From Amycolatopsis aidingensis (GTDB lineage: Bacteria; Actinomycetota; Actinomycetes; Mycobacteriales; Pseudonocardiaceae), in NCBI RefSeq assembly GCF_018885265.1, contig NZ_CP076538.1, positions 6,050,001 to 6,114,000 on the forward strand: a DNA stretch of 64,000 bases. Reading direction: 5' to 3'. Below are positions 46,515 to 57,135 of this stretch, piece by piece. The notes under the pieces are model-generated. The model was given only the letters and a program-made list of their open reading frames with translations. It was not told the DNA's origin and did not search any database. Positions within the stretch are counted from its first letter, which is position 1. Each line of letters begins with the position of its first letter. A program made the translations under genes and the position numbers.

Positions 46515-46961
46515 CTAAAGACCGTCAGTGATCGAATTGGCCCGCGAGAAGGCCGCTTCACTCTCAGCCTCCTGCCCTTGGTGCGCTCGCTTGGCCGCCA
46601 AAAGCTTCTCGATATAGGTCTCGACGTAGCTACGCATCGACATGTTCTGCTCCTGGAGCCTCTTCAGAGACGCCCTGGCCGTTTCGACATAACCTGTGCT
46701 CGCCTGATCCTTGGCTGGCGGTGTCGCGAGTTCGAGCAGGTAGCCGATATCCTCGCCGTCTTCAATGATTGTTTCGTGTTCCGCCTCCCACTTGCGGATC
46801 ACGGAGTCGATCTCCTCAGCGCTGGGGAACCGGAAGCCCCCTCCTCCACTGGATCCGCTGGCGCCCGCGGCGACCTGATCGAGGAACGACTGGCCCCAGA
46901 CCTGCCGAACAGCCGCTGCCGCCGCACCCGCTCCCACGCCTGAAACTGCCTCGTCAGCCAT
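46515..46961 (-). CDS. PE-like small T7SS-associated protein
   Basis: A 148-residue helical protein. The N-terminus is Ala/Gly-rich (MADEAVSGVGAGAAAAAVRQVW), the central part has FRFPSAEEIDSVIRKWEAEHETI, and the end is a long charged helix (ARASLKRLQEQNMSMRSYVETYIEKLLAAKRAH). This layout fits the small helical partners found upstream of PPE-like genes in this family. ATG at 46961 with GGGGAGA about seven bases upstream. First gene of the cassette with DUF3558, PPE-like and EspG-like genes. Confidence 0.65.
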   Translation of the reverse strand: MADEAVSGVGAGAAAAAVRQVWGQSFLDQVAAGASGSSGGGGFRFPSAEEIDSVIRKWEAEHETIIEDGEDIGYLLELATPPAKDQASTGYVETARASLKRLQEQNMSMRSYVETYIEKLLAAKRAHQGQEAESEAAFSRANSITDGL

Positions 46962-47054
46962 CCTGTCTCCCCGCAAAACGTGACCGTCCAACAGACGAGC
47001 GTAGCGGAGAAGGAGGATCGTGGTGGGCGTGTCGTGGCAAATCACCACGACGGA

Positions 47055-47918
47055 TCACCTGAGCCGAGCAATGAGTCGTTTCGCCAGGTCAAACGTCTCG
47101 TCCTCGACCCGCTGTTGCGTGGAACCCGCGTCGTCATGGCTGAGCCTGACCAGTACGTTCCCGACCTGGAAGCCGATCGACAGGGTCTTCACCTCCGGAT
47201 GCGCGCGCGGCCGGTGCAGCGCGGCTCTATCGGCTCCGGCCAGGTCAGTGCGTTCCCAGCCGCCTCTGGAGACGAACTTGCCCCTGAAGAACCGTGCGGC
47301 CGCACCTTCCGGGTCGTCAGCCCGCAGCATGATGTTCGCGTGCAAGGTCAATGACCGGCCATGCACCCCACGGTCCCGCCCCGGAATCGGCGAGCTTCCG
47401 ACCCACCTGCACGTCAACTGGTCCATGCCGGGACCGGAACTGTACTTGTCGATCTGCTGGCTGATGTTCTCCTCGAGCAACCGCTGAACCTCGGTCTCCG
47501 ACACGATCGAGCAGCGCAGCCGTGCTAGTTCGTGCATCGTGGCACTGACCTCCGTGGGCGTGGACGGCAACGCGTCGAGTCCGGCCGTCACGCCGTCGCT
47601 GACCCGGCCCGGCGGTTCGCTCGTGCACGACGCGGCGAGCAGCGCGCCCGCACAAGCCAGCAACCGGAACGACGGCCGCGGCACCATCCGCCGTCGCGGC
47701 GGTGCGCCTTGTTCACAGGCCGAGCAACGCGGATGCCGGGCAAGGCGGCCAGCCGGGTCGGTTCCGTACAGCGGGTAGCACCGGGCACCACAGAGGGCGA
47801 CGAACTCGGTGTCGTACCCACCCTCTACGGTCTCACAACCAGCAGGGACATAGTGCGCAGGCGCCGCCGGACCTGCGATTCGAGCAGCTTCGGGCATCCA
47901 CCCGCACATGGGGATCAA
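47055..47918 (-). CDS. Zinc-ribbon / lipoprotein-like fusion, DUF3558-type C-terminus
   Basis: A 287-residue reading frame with two modules. Residues 20-70 have a Cys-rich zinc-binding pattern (H22, C28, C43, C47, C65, C68) containing GCETVEGGYDTEF. Residues 80-98 look like a lipoprotein signal (RLLACAGALLAASC, Cys98), followed by an exported-type domain with LRCSIVSETEVQRL and QLTCRWVG, similar to DUF3558. TTG at 47918 has GGAGAGGA eight bases upstream; the internal ATG at 47687, which would give a plain lipoprotein, has no ribosome-binding site. Either one membrane-anchored protein with a cytosolic zinc ribbon, or two merged genes. Confidence 0.65.
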   Translation of the reverse strand: MIPMCGWMPEAARIAGPAAPAHYVPAGCETVEGGYDTEFVALCGARCYPLYGTDPAGRLARHPRCSACEQGAPPRRRMVPRPSFRLLACAGALLAASCTSEPPGRVSDGVTAGLDALPSTPTEVSATMHELARLRCSIVSETEVQRLLEENISQQIDKYSSGPGMDQLTCRWVGSSPIPGRDRGVHGRSLTLHANIMLRADDPEGAAARFFRGKFVSRGGWERTDLAGADRAALHRPRAHPEVKTLSIGFQVGNVLVRLSHDDAGSTQQRVEDETFDLAKRLIARLR

Positions 47919-47964
47919 ACGGCACGTCCTCTCCAGTCAGCAACCTCGCACTACGCAATCAGCT

Positions 47965-47985
47965 TGTCATGAAAATTCCATGACA
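47965..47985. promoter_or_regulatory. 21-bp operator-like palindrome, divergent to XRE regulator
   Basis: TGTCATG and CATGACA arms with a seven-base AT-rich spacer; 9 of 10 positions pair about the centre. It lies between the zinc-ribbon gene and the XRE regulator, the expected site for autoregulation. Confidence 0.5.
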
Positions 47986-48079
47986 GTTCCACAGTCCACA
48001 CCATTGAGTGACAGCCAAGGTTGCATGACGCTGAGTAGGCTCTGCGTGGCCGTGATCAGCAGCGAAGCCGGAGGAAGCC

Positions 48080-48943
48080 GTGCCCGAACCGTTCAACCCG
48101 AGCATCCGACTACGGCGGATTGCCCGCTCGCTCCGCGAGTGGCGCGAACCGACCGGGCTGAGCAGCGGTGAGGCCGCGGCGAGGGCGGGGTGGTCGGCGG
48201 CCAAACAGTCCCGTCTGGAGAACGCGGCCCAGCCGATCACACCGGCGGATGTCATGACCCTGGCGTTGATCTATGACGTGGCCGAGTCCGTACGGGACGA
48301 GGTATTCAACGCAACCCTGGCGGTACAGGACAAGGCATGGTGGGAGGAGGCCAAAAAGGGTGCTCTGACAGCCGACGTGCTCGCCTATGTGGAGTTGGAG
48401 GCCGAAGCCAGCAGGGTTCGCCTATTCAAGATCGACCTGATTCCTGGATTGTTGCAGACGGCAGAGTATGCCGCTGCGATCAGCCGCTCATTCCTTCCAC
48501 GCGCATCAGAGGAGCTGCTTCAAGCTCGCGTAGACGCCCGCATTCAGCGACAAGCCCGAGTGCAGGACGGCAACCCGCTCAAGGTCGAGGCAGTGATCAC
48601 CGAGAATGCGCTCCGGATGACGATCGGTGGCCCCGGCGTAATGCGGCGTCAGTTGGGCCGCCTGATCTCGGTTGCCGCCCTCCCAAACGTTGATCTACGG
48701 GTCATTTCGGCGAGGTCTGGTGCCTACCCGGCGATGGGCACTCCCTTCAGCATCCTGTCGTTCGCTACCGACCAACCCGATGTCGGCTATGTCGAGCTCG
48801 TCAACAAGGGCGTTTATCTAGAGGAAGCGGAGGATGTCGAGACATATACGCTGAACTTCGAAGGCCTGCGCGAGGTGGCGCTGGACCCGGAGGACTCCAC
48901 CGAGCTCATCTCCACGATCGGGGGCGGCCTGGAGGACGCATAG
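48080..48943 (+). CDS. XRE-family regulator with DUF5753 domain
   Basis: 287 residues. HTH_XRE domain at residues 9-70 (SIRLRRIARSLREWREPTGLSSGEAAARAGWSAAKQSRLE), then the DUF5753 domain with RVRLFKIDLIPGLLQTAEYA, ENALRMTIGGPGVMRRQL and PYSILSFA-like PFSILSFATDQPDVGYVE. Such regulators are very common in actinomycetes and are usually paired with a small DUF397 gene downstream, as here. GTG start with GGAGGAAG before it. Function is not assigned; in related pairs they affect development or stress. Confidence 0.9.
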   Translation: MPEPFNPSIRLRRIARSLREWREPTGLSSGEAAARAGWSAAKQSRLENAAQPITPADVMTLALIYDVAESVRDEVFNATLAVQDKAWWEEAKKGALTADVLAYVELEAEASRVRLFKIDLIPGLLQTAEYAAAISRSFLPRASEELLQARVDARIQRQARVQDGNPLKVEAVITENALRMTIGGPGVMRRQLGRLISVAALPNVDLRVISARSGAYPAMGTPFSILSFATDQPDVGYVELVNKGVYLEEAEDVETYTLNFEGLREVALDPEDSTELISTIGGGLEDA

Positions 48944-48956
48944 ACTGGAGAACATG

Positions 48957-49144
48957 ATGCCCGCCGACCTGACCGACGCGATCTGGCACACAAGCAGCTA
49001 CAGCAATGGCGGCGGCAACGAGTGTGTCGAGGTCGCGATGCTGGAGGACGGGGCGGCGGTGCGGGATTCGAAGTGCCCTGGGGTGGCTTCCTGGTCCTCG
49101 GGGCGGAAGCCTGGGACGCGCTTCGCGCGGTCCTGCGTTCCTGA
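48957..49144 (+). pseudogene. DUF397 protein gene with one-base frameshift
   Basis: The normal partner of the XRE/DUF5753 regulator, a protein of about 62 residues. The first frame has IWHTSSYSNGGGNECVEVAML and AAVRDSK, then departs from the family. Adding one G to the GGGG run at 49080-49083 restores GGFLVLGAEAWDALRAVLRS and a stop at 49142-49144, which is the usual DUF397 ending. Without the repair the frame runs into the downstream tandem repeat. GGAG is six bases before ATG 48957. Either a true lesion or a homopolymer error. Confidence 0.8.
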
Positions 49145-49147
49145 GCA

Positions 49148-49200
49148 GCAAACGCGTGCGCGTGGGGAGCAAACACGTGCGCGTGGCGGGCAAACACGCG
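49148..49200. repeat. 21-bp tandem repeat, 2.5 copies
   Basis: Units start at 49148, 49169 and 49190 and share GCAAACRCGTGCGCGTGG, with a short variable end (GGA, CGG). It lies between convergent DUF397 and HAD genes. No spacers, so it is not a CRISPR. Confidence 0.7.
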
Positions 49201-49201
49201 G

Positions 49202-49597
49202 TCAGGGGTCGAGGATGCCGGGGAAGAGGGCGGCCAGTTCGGTGAGGGTCTCCTGCACCGAGGTGTGCTGAACGCCGACCATGCCGACGGCGACGGCGGC
49301 GGCCACATTGCTCGCCGAGTCGTCCACGAAGACGCAGGTCTGCACGGGGAGGCCGAGCAGGTCGGCGGTGATCCGGTAGACCTCGGCCTCCGGCTTGGCC
49401 ACGCCCACCTCGCCGGAGAACACGACGGCGTCGAAGTACGGGCGCATTGCCCGGCGCGCCGCCCCGCCACCGGCGGCGTTGGACAGCAGGGCGGTGCGAA
49501 TCCCCTGGTCGCGGGCGGTTTCTACGGCCACGAGCAGGTTTCCTCCCGCCGTGTCGGTCAGCACGCCCGCGTAGTCCAGCACCAGCCCACGTAGCAC
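49202..49597 (-). CDS. HAD-superfamily hydrolase
   Basis: 131 residues from GTG at 49597, with AGGG upstream; longer in-frame readings lack family similarity. Motif I is LDYAGVLTDT: the nucleophile Asp is present, but the usual Asp at +2 is Ala, a variant seen in HADs with Gly or Ala there. Motif II is LLSNAA, the motif III Lys is in VGVAKPEAEVY, and motif IV is VFVDDSASN. It lacks a recognisable cap domain of full length, so it is a small HAD. Substrate unknown. The stop abuts the tandem repeat. Confidence 0.82.
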   Translation of the reverse strand: MLRGLVLDYAGVLTDTAGGNLLVAVETARDQGIRTALLSNAAGGGAARRAMRPYFDAVVFSGEVGVAKPEAEVYRITADLLGLPVQTCVFVDDSASNVAAAVAVGMVGVQHTSVQETLTELAALFPGILDP

Positions 49598-49746
49598 AAG
49601 CGCCCACCCTAGCGACCCGAAACGAGCACAAGTCACCGACTCGGGCGGTCCTTGACCGAATTCGGGCCCCTGCGCGCTCTGTCCTATGGGCGGGCCTTCC
49701 ATCCGGGTTCCGCCGCCACCACGACCGACCTGGAGGGAACGGGACG

Positions 49747-50237
49747 TTGCGCACGACATACCGGGCGGCCCTGCGGCCACTGCAACCGTACGAACCGCCG
49801 ATGCGCCGGGCACCGATCCGGTACGTGCACACCGGGCAGCTCGCCCTGGACCTGCACCTCACCTTCGGCGGGCGCAGGCCGGCCGCGGCCAGGCCCGCGC
49901 CCCCGCCGGTCCCGGTGCTGGAACGGCGCAGGCTGCACGACATGCTGACGGTGATCCTGGAGGCCAGCACCGGGCACCGGCAGGCCACGCAGGTGCGCTC
50001 CCTGCTGGACAGGGAACTCTACCGCGAGCTGATGGCGAATCCGCGCACCATCGGACCGCGGCACGCGCTGAAGAGCGTGCACGCCTGCCAGCCGGCCATC
50101 GACGCCATCGAGGCCTGCGGCCGGGTGCACGCGGGCAACCGGGTCATGGCCCTGGTGGCCCGCTTCGAGGAACAGGCCGGGCAGGGGTGGCGGTGCACCC
50201 TGTTCAGCCTGCTGGAACCGGCCGACCGGAATCGCGG

Positions 50238-50241
<4 letters not shown>
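49747..50241 (+). CDS. Rv3235-like conserved protein
   Basis: About 164 residues, basic, with no signal peptide. Segments [42 protein letters not shown] and [24 protein letters not shown] match the pattern of actinobacterial Rv3235-family proteins, whose genes commonly neighbour secA. The start is uncertain: TTG at 49747 has GGAGG ten bases upstream; ATG at 49801 has none. Convergent with secA, overlapping by four bases. Function unknown. Confidence 0.72.
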
Positions 50242-53093
<2,852 letters not shown>

Positions 53094-53240
53094 CCGTTCG
53101 ACCTCGCTGTGTGTTTCCGTTCGATTCCCGGACCGAGCAGGGTGTGGTGCGCCCACCGGCTGGCACGCGCTACCCCCATCGTAGGGAAGGTGGGTAGCCG
53201 GGCGCACACACCATCGTCGTTCGATGCGGTTGACACCATG

Positions 53241-53274
53241 CGGCGGCCCGCACGCGGGCGCGTGCGGGCCGCCG
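53241..53274 (-). terminator. Terminator after hpf
   Basis: Perfect 15-bp stem (CGGCGGCCCGCACGC and complement) with a GGGC loop, 21 bases past the hpf stop. It separates hpf from secA, so secA should have its own promoter in 53094-53240. Confidence 0.82.
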
Positions 53275-53294
53275 TTGCCGTGGGGTATGCCCGG

Positions 53295-54020
53295 TCAGCC
53301 GAGCCTGATGACGCCGTAGTCGAAACCCTTCCTGCGGTAGACCACGCTCGGCCTCCCGGCCGCGGCGTCGTTGAAGAGGTAGAAGTCGTGACCGACCAGC
53401 TCCATCTCGTAGAGAGCCTGGTCGACGGTCATGGGTTCGGCGGAGTGTTGCTTCTCGCGCACGATCCGGCCGGGCTGATGATCGGTCACACCATCGTCCC
53501 AGCGCTGTTCGGGCAGCTCGATCTCCTCGGCCGCCACCGACTCGGCGGAGTCGGCCGACTCCTGGTCGATGCCCTGCTCGGCCGCGGTCGGTGCGTCCAG
53601 TACGGCGGTGCTCGCCGCGGGGCGCCTGCCGTTGACGATCGGCGCCGGTCCGCCGCCTGCGGCGGCCGCGCTGACGGAGGTCGCCTCGGCGACCGATTCG
53701 GGGCAACGCCGCCCGTAGTGCACCCGCCGCCGGTCGTGCATGCGGCGGAGACGGTTCTCCATCTTGTTCACTGCGGAATCGAGCGCGGCGTAGAAGTCTC
53801 CGGCAGCGGCTTCCGCGCGAACGGCAGGGCCCCTGCCCTTGCCGGTGATCTCGACACGCTGGCAGTTCTTCGCCTGCCTGCGGTTGGGCTCGTGGAAGAG
53901 CTCCACGTCGTACCGGATGACCTTCCTGTCGTACCGCTCGAGCCGGGCCAGCTTCTCGCTGACGTGCGCCCGATAGTGTTCGGGCACCTCCACGTTGCGA
54001 CCCTTGACCACGATGTCCAT
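53295..54020 (-). CDS. hpf: Long-form ribosome hibernation-promoting factor
   Basis: 241 residues. The N-terminal HPF/YfiA domain (about 1-100) has MDIVVKGRNVEVPEHYRAHVSEKL and DFYAALDSAVNKMENRL. After an acidic, poorly conserved linker (110-180), the C-terminal dimerisation domain (about 185-241) has EPMTVDQALYEMELVGHDFYLF and VVYRRKGFDYGVIRLG. Long HPF dimerises 70S ribosomes into inactive 100S particles during stress. The ATG is preceded by GAGGAGGG. A 577-base upstream region holds a candidate ECF promoter and a small leader open frame. Confidence 0.95.
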   Translation of the reverse strand: MDIVVKGRNVEVPEHYRAHVSEKLARLERYDRKVIRYDVELFHEPNRRQAKNCQRVEITGKGRGPAVRAEAAAGDFYAALDSAVNKMENRLRRMHDRRRVHYGRRCPESVAEATSVSAAAAGGGPAPIVNGRRPAASTAVLDAPTAAEQGIDQESADSAESVAAEEIELPEQRWDDGVTDHQPGRIVREKQHSAEPMTVDQALYEMELVGHDFYLFNDAAAGRPSVVYRRKGFDYGVIRLG

Positions 54021-54142
54021 ACACGACCCTCCTCGCGGAATTGGCTGCGAGATTCGAAATGCACTACGACGCCGGTAACGGGGACGTGGGGATTACTCGA
54101 CGAAACAGGCAAGGCGTCTCGCGTGCGTCGCCGAGCACGGAA

Positions 54143-54178
54143 TCAGCACGCCAAGATCGGCACCGACGCCAGGGACAT
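54143..54178 (-). CDS. 11-codon leader open frame upstream of hpf
   Basis: MSLASVPILAC, preceded by a strong ribosome-binding site (AGGGAGGTGA) at ideal spacing, better than that of most genes here. It ends 122 bases before the hpf start on the same strand. The length and lack of conserved domain mean it could be a leader peptide influencing hpf expression, or a chance match. Confidence 0.45.
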   Translation of the reverse strand: MSLASVPILAC

Positions 54179-54498
54179 GCGCTTTTCACCTCCCTGCTTG
54201 CCGGGAATGCTGATAGCGGAGCACGTTAGCCCGCTGCCGCCGGTAAGAACAGCCCCCGAGGCGGGGGATGTCTCGCGGTGAAAACTCGTGACGGTCTGCA
54301 CAGGCCGGTCCACCACAGCGCGGAGTGCGCCCCTCGTTCGGAGCAGTGCTGCCGCTCGAGGCTCACGCGGACGGCCGATTGGCCACATGGCACGGGATCG
54401 CAGCGTGACGCTCCCGCTGCCGGCACGCGTCTCCTCGATGGGGTGGCTCACCTTCCGTGGCCGGTGCGCCACTGCAACGCGTGACCTCATACCCGGAC

Positions 54499-54526
54499 AA
54501 CGCGAACTCCCACCCCGAAGGTTCCC
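54499..54526 (-). promoter_or_regulatory. Candidate SigR/SigH- or SigE-type promoter towards hpf
   Basis: Minus-strand GGGAAC (54526-54521) and CGTT (54502-54499) separated by 18 bases, close to the ECF consensus GGAAC-N17-19-(C)GTT. It is about 480 bases before hpf, so it would produce a long leader. Confidence 0.4.
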
Positions 54527-54597
54527 GCGTATTCCTACCCGTGTGGGTGAATCAGAACGGGCTCGGCGGCAGGGCGCCGAAACACGAGGGAACACCG

Positions 54598-55296
54598 CTA
54601 ACCGGCCGCGGTCAGCACCAGTACCCCGGTGGTCTCCAGGCCGCCCGCGGACAGTGCCGCCACGCAGGCCCGCACGGTCGCTCCGGTGGTGAGCACATCG
54701 TCCAGCAGCACCACCGGGGTGCCCGCCGGTGGTGCGCGGTCCGCGCGCAACCGCACCCGGCCGTCCAGGTTCGCCGCCCGCTGCCGGTGGTCCAGCCCCA
54801 CCGCGTCCCGGGCACCCCTGGACAGGGACAGGGCGGGAGCCACCACGGCCCGCCTGCCTGCCGCCGCCATGGCGGCCGCGCAGCAGCCGGCCAGCGCGAG
54901 CAGATGGGAGCCGCCACGGGAGCGGGCGGCCGAGGACCGGGAGGGCACGGGCACGAGCCACCAGGTGCTCTGCGCGTCCGGCCGCGGCCCGCGCAGGTAC
55001 GGCAGCGCACCGGCCAGCGCCTCGCCGAGCGGGCGGGCGAGGTCCCTGCGCCCCCGTTCCTTGAACGCCAGCACGAGCCGGCGCGGCACCCCGGTGTACC
55101 GCGCGAGGGCGTAGACCGTGCCCGCCTGGCCCGCCGCGACCGTGGGGCCGCGCGCCACTGGTCGCGGTGCCTGCCACACCGCGCGGCATCGGGTGCAGCA
55201 GGCGGCGCCCAGTTCGCCACAGCCCGCGCAGCGCGCGGGCAGGATCAGGTCGAGGACGGCCCGCCCGAGGGATGGCAGCTTCGCTCCGACTGTCAT
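54598..55296 (-). CDS. comF: ComF-family phosphoribosyltransferase-like protein
   Basis: 232 residues. An N-terminal zinc-ribbon-like Cys cluster (CAGC..CCTRC, residues 20-40) precedes a type-I phosphoribosyltransferase domain with the PRPP-loop VVLLDDVLTTGAT near residue 200. ComF proteins act in DNA uptake in some bacteria; in actinobacteria the role is uncertain. The ATG at 55296 is the start nearest the zinc motif. It is 60 bases downstream of lpqB in the same direction, as in mycobacteria, and probably the last gene of the mtrA-mtrB-lpqB transcript. Confidence 0.9.
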   Translation of the reverse strand: MTVGAKLPSLGRAVLDLILPARCAGCGELGAACCTRCRAVWQAPRPVARGPTVAAGQAGTVYALARYTGVPRRLVLAFKERGRRDLARPLGEALAGALPYLRGPRPDAQSTWWLVPVPSRSSAARSRGGSHLLALAGCCAAAMAAAGRRAVVAPALSLSRGARDAVGLDHRQRAANLDGRVRLRADRAPPAGTPVVLLDDVLTTGATVRACVAALSAGGLETTGVLVLTAAG

Positions 55297-55356
55297 GACC
55301 CCGAGTGTGCCGCCGGGCACCGACAGTTTCGGCTCACCGGACGGCAGGGCCGGTGC

Positions 55357-57135
55357 TCAGCCGGGATAGAACGGCCGGGCGCCGGTGCCCTGCGGGCGGT
55401 CGTGCGGACGCCAGACCTCGCCGATGTCGCCGCTGGCGGTCCACAGCTCGTCGGAGGCGTCGCCGACCACGATCGGCCTGCTCGGCGCGGCGGTGATCGC
55501 CCGGACCGGGGCGGTGAGGTTGGACCCGTTGAACTTGTCCATCTGCAAGCCGTCCACCGGCACCCGGACCACCATCGTCGACTCCGAACTGGTCGCCGCC
55601 ACCAGCATGTCCTGGGTGGCCCAGTCGACGTCGACCACGTTCTCCACCGTGCCTGCCTGCAGCACCCGTGGCGAGCGCAGGGTCACCGAGCCGTTCGATC
55701 GCACCACCGCGGCCACCACGAGGTTCCCGCCCGCGATCACCGCGGCCCTGGTGCCGTCCCTGGACAACCGGAGCCCGGAAATCGGGCCGAGCGCGTTCAG
55801 CTCGGCGGCGTTCACCGGCTGGGGAACCCAGCCACCACTGGGATCCCGCACCACCCGCGAGATCCGGGTGCCGTCCACGACGGTCCAGACCTCACCGGAG
55901 GTGTCGTTGGTGTCGGTGTTCGGCCACCAGGTCGGCCTGGTCAGGGTTTTGCCCTCGACGTCGACCGGGGGCGCGACCTCGCCGAGGTAGCCGATCCGCA
56001 GCCGGGCCTTCTCGCCAAGCCGTTCCACGATGGCCAGCTGGTTCCCGCCGAGCGACTGCGCCCCGCTCTCGGCGTGGTAGGCACCAGTCCCGGCGGGACC
56101 GCGCACCGGCGAGCCGTCCTCCAGTGACCGCACGGCACCGTTCAGGGTCACCAGCCCCTGCAGGTCGGGGCTGGGCGAGGCGGAGGACTCGTAGGAGGCG
56201 AGATCGCTCGGCCGCCAGTCCAGCTGGCCCGGCACCAGCGGGGTCCGGTCCGAGAGCAGCCGGATGCGGCTGCTGGTGACGGTCTGCAGCGAGCGCACGA
56301 ACTGGGCGGCGATCCGCTTCTTCTCCTCGTCGCTCTTGCCAGTCACCCCGGTCAGCGGCACCAGCAGCGCCCCGTTGGCCTGGCCGCTCACGGCGCCGTC
56401 CAGGGCCGCCTCGTCGCCGAGGGGGTTGTGCACGGCTCCGGTAAGGCTGTCCGAGGGCCCTTCCAGCAGCAGGTCGGTCACCCTGCCCGGCAGCTTCGAC
56501 TGCGGCTTGGCCACCACGTAACGCAGGTCCGGCACCAGCGCGTCGGTGTCCGGGGCGAAGAAGTACAGCGGCACCCGGAAGTAGTTCTCGGCGAAGTCGC
56601 GCTCGGTCACCACCAGCGTGCTGGGCAGATCGACGATGCGCCACGGTCCGTTGCCCTGCTTGCGCACCGTGATTTCCTGGCGGAAGGAGTCCCGCGCGGC
56701 CAGGAACGCGCTGTCGTGGCCGAGCTTGCCGATCTGCGTCCCGCTGACCACGACCACCTTCTCGTTCGCGGACGTCTCGGTCGGGGCCGTCGGGCCCTCC
56801 TCCTCGGCGACGTAGCGGGTGTTGAAGCGGTTCTCGATGATGGTCATCGTGCTGCCCGGTTCCCAGCTCTGGCGCAGCTCCGGCCCCAGGTACACGCGGG
56901 CGGCGGCGTGCTCGTTGATCGGCCGGGCACTGGCCGTGACGAAATCGCGCACGGCGGTCAGCGCGTCCAGGTTCGCGTCCGGCTCCGGGATGTCCGGCTG
57001 CGGCTGCCCCAGCCGCTCCCCGGAAACCACCTCGGCCTGCGACTCCTCCGGGACGTTCGCGCAGCCGCCTGCCAGCACCAGGCAGGCCAGCACGGCGAGC
57101 ACACCCCGGACCGGCCTGGCGCGGACGCTTCTCAC
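55357..57135 (-). CDS. lpqB: Lipoprotein LpqB, MtrB accessory
   Basis: 592 residues. The lipobox LAGGC gives Cys25. The mature part has a GerMN-like middle domain (FRVPLYFFAPDTDALVPDLR to LLLEGPS) and a C-terminal beta-propeller-like region with repeats such as SGLRLSRDGTRAAVI. LpqB is known to interact with the MtrB sensor domain at the outer face of the membrane. GTG start overlaps the mtrB TGA (GTGA), so the three genes mtrA-mtrB-lpqB form one coupled operon. Confidence 0.95.
   Translation of the reverse strand: MRSVRARPVRGVLAVLACLVLAGGCANVPEESQAEVVSGERLGQPQPDIPEPDANLDALTAVRDFVTASARPINEHAAARVYLGPELRQSWEPGSTMTIIENRFNTRYVAEEEGPTAPTETSANEKVVVVSGTQIGKLGHDSAFLAARDSFRQEITVRKQGNGPWRIVDLPSTLVVTERDFAENYFRVPLYFFAPDTDALVPDLRYVVAKPQSKLPGRVTDLLLEGPSDSLTGAVHNPLGDEAALDGAVSGQANGALLVPLTGVTGKSDEEKKRIAAQFVRSLQTVTSSRIRLLSDRTPLVPGQLDWRPSDLASYESSASPSPDLQGLVTLNGAVRSLEDGSPVRGPAGTGAYHAESGAQSLGGNQLAIVERLGEKARLRIGYLGEVAPPVDVEGKTLTRPTWWPNTDTNDTSGEVWTVVDGTRISRVVRDPSGGWVPQPVNAAELNALGPISGLRLSRDGTRAAVIAGGNLVVAAVVRSNGSVTLRSPRVLQAGTVENVVDVDWATQDMLVAATSSESTMVVRVPVDGLQMDKFNGSNLTAPVRAITAAPSRPIVVGDASDELWTASGDIGEVWRPHDRPQGTGARPFYPG

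Larger units (their letters stand above)
54021..54597. other. Long hpf upstream region
   Basis: 577 bases between hpf and comF, both on the minus strand. Contents: hpf ribosome-binding site, the 11-codon open frame (54143-54178), a small CCCCCG/CGGGGG hairpin (54253-54267) that may end the upstream operon, and a sigma-H/R-type promoter (54499-54526). No riboswitch family was recognised. Confidence 0.5.

Noticed and set aside
49148..49200. Possible CRISPR array
   Set aside because: The 21-bp units are directly adjacent with no unique spacers, and no cas gene is present.
54253..54267. Intrinsic terminator for the mtrA-comF transcript
   Set aside because: Only a 6-bp stem with a three-base loop, 330 bases after comF; too weak to list as a terminator.
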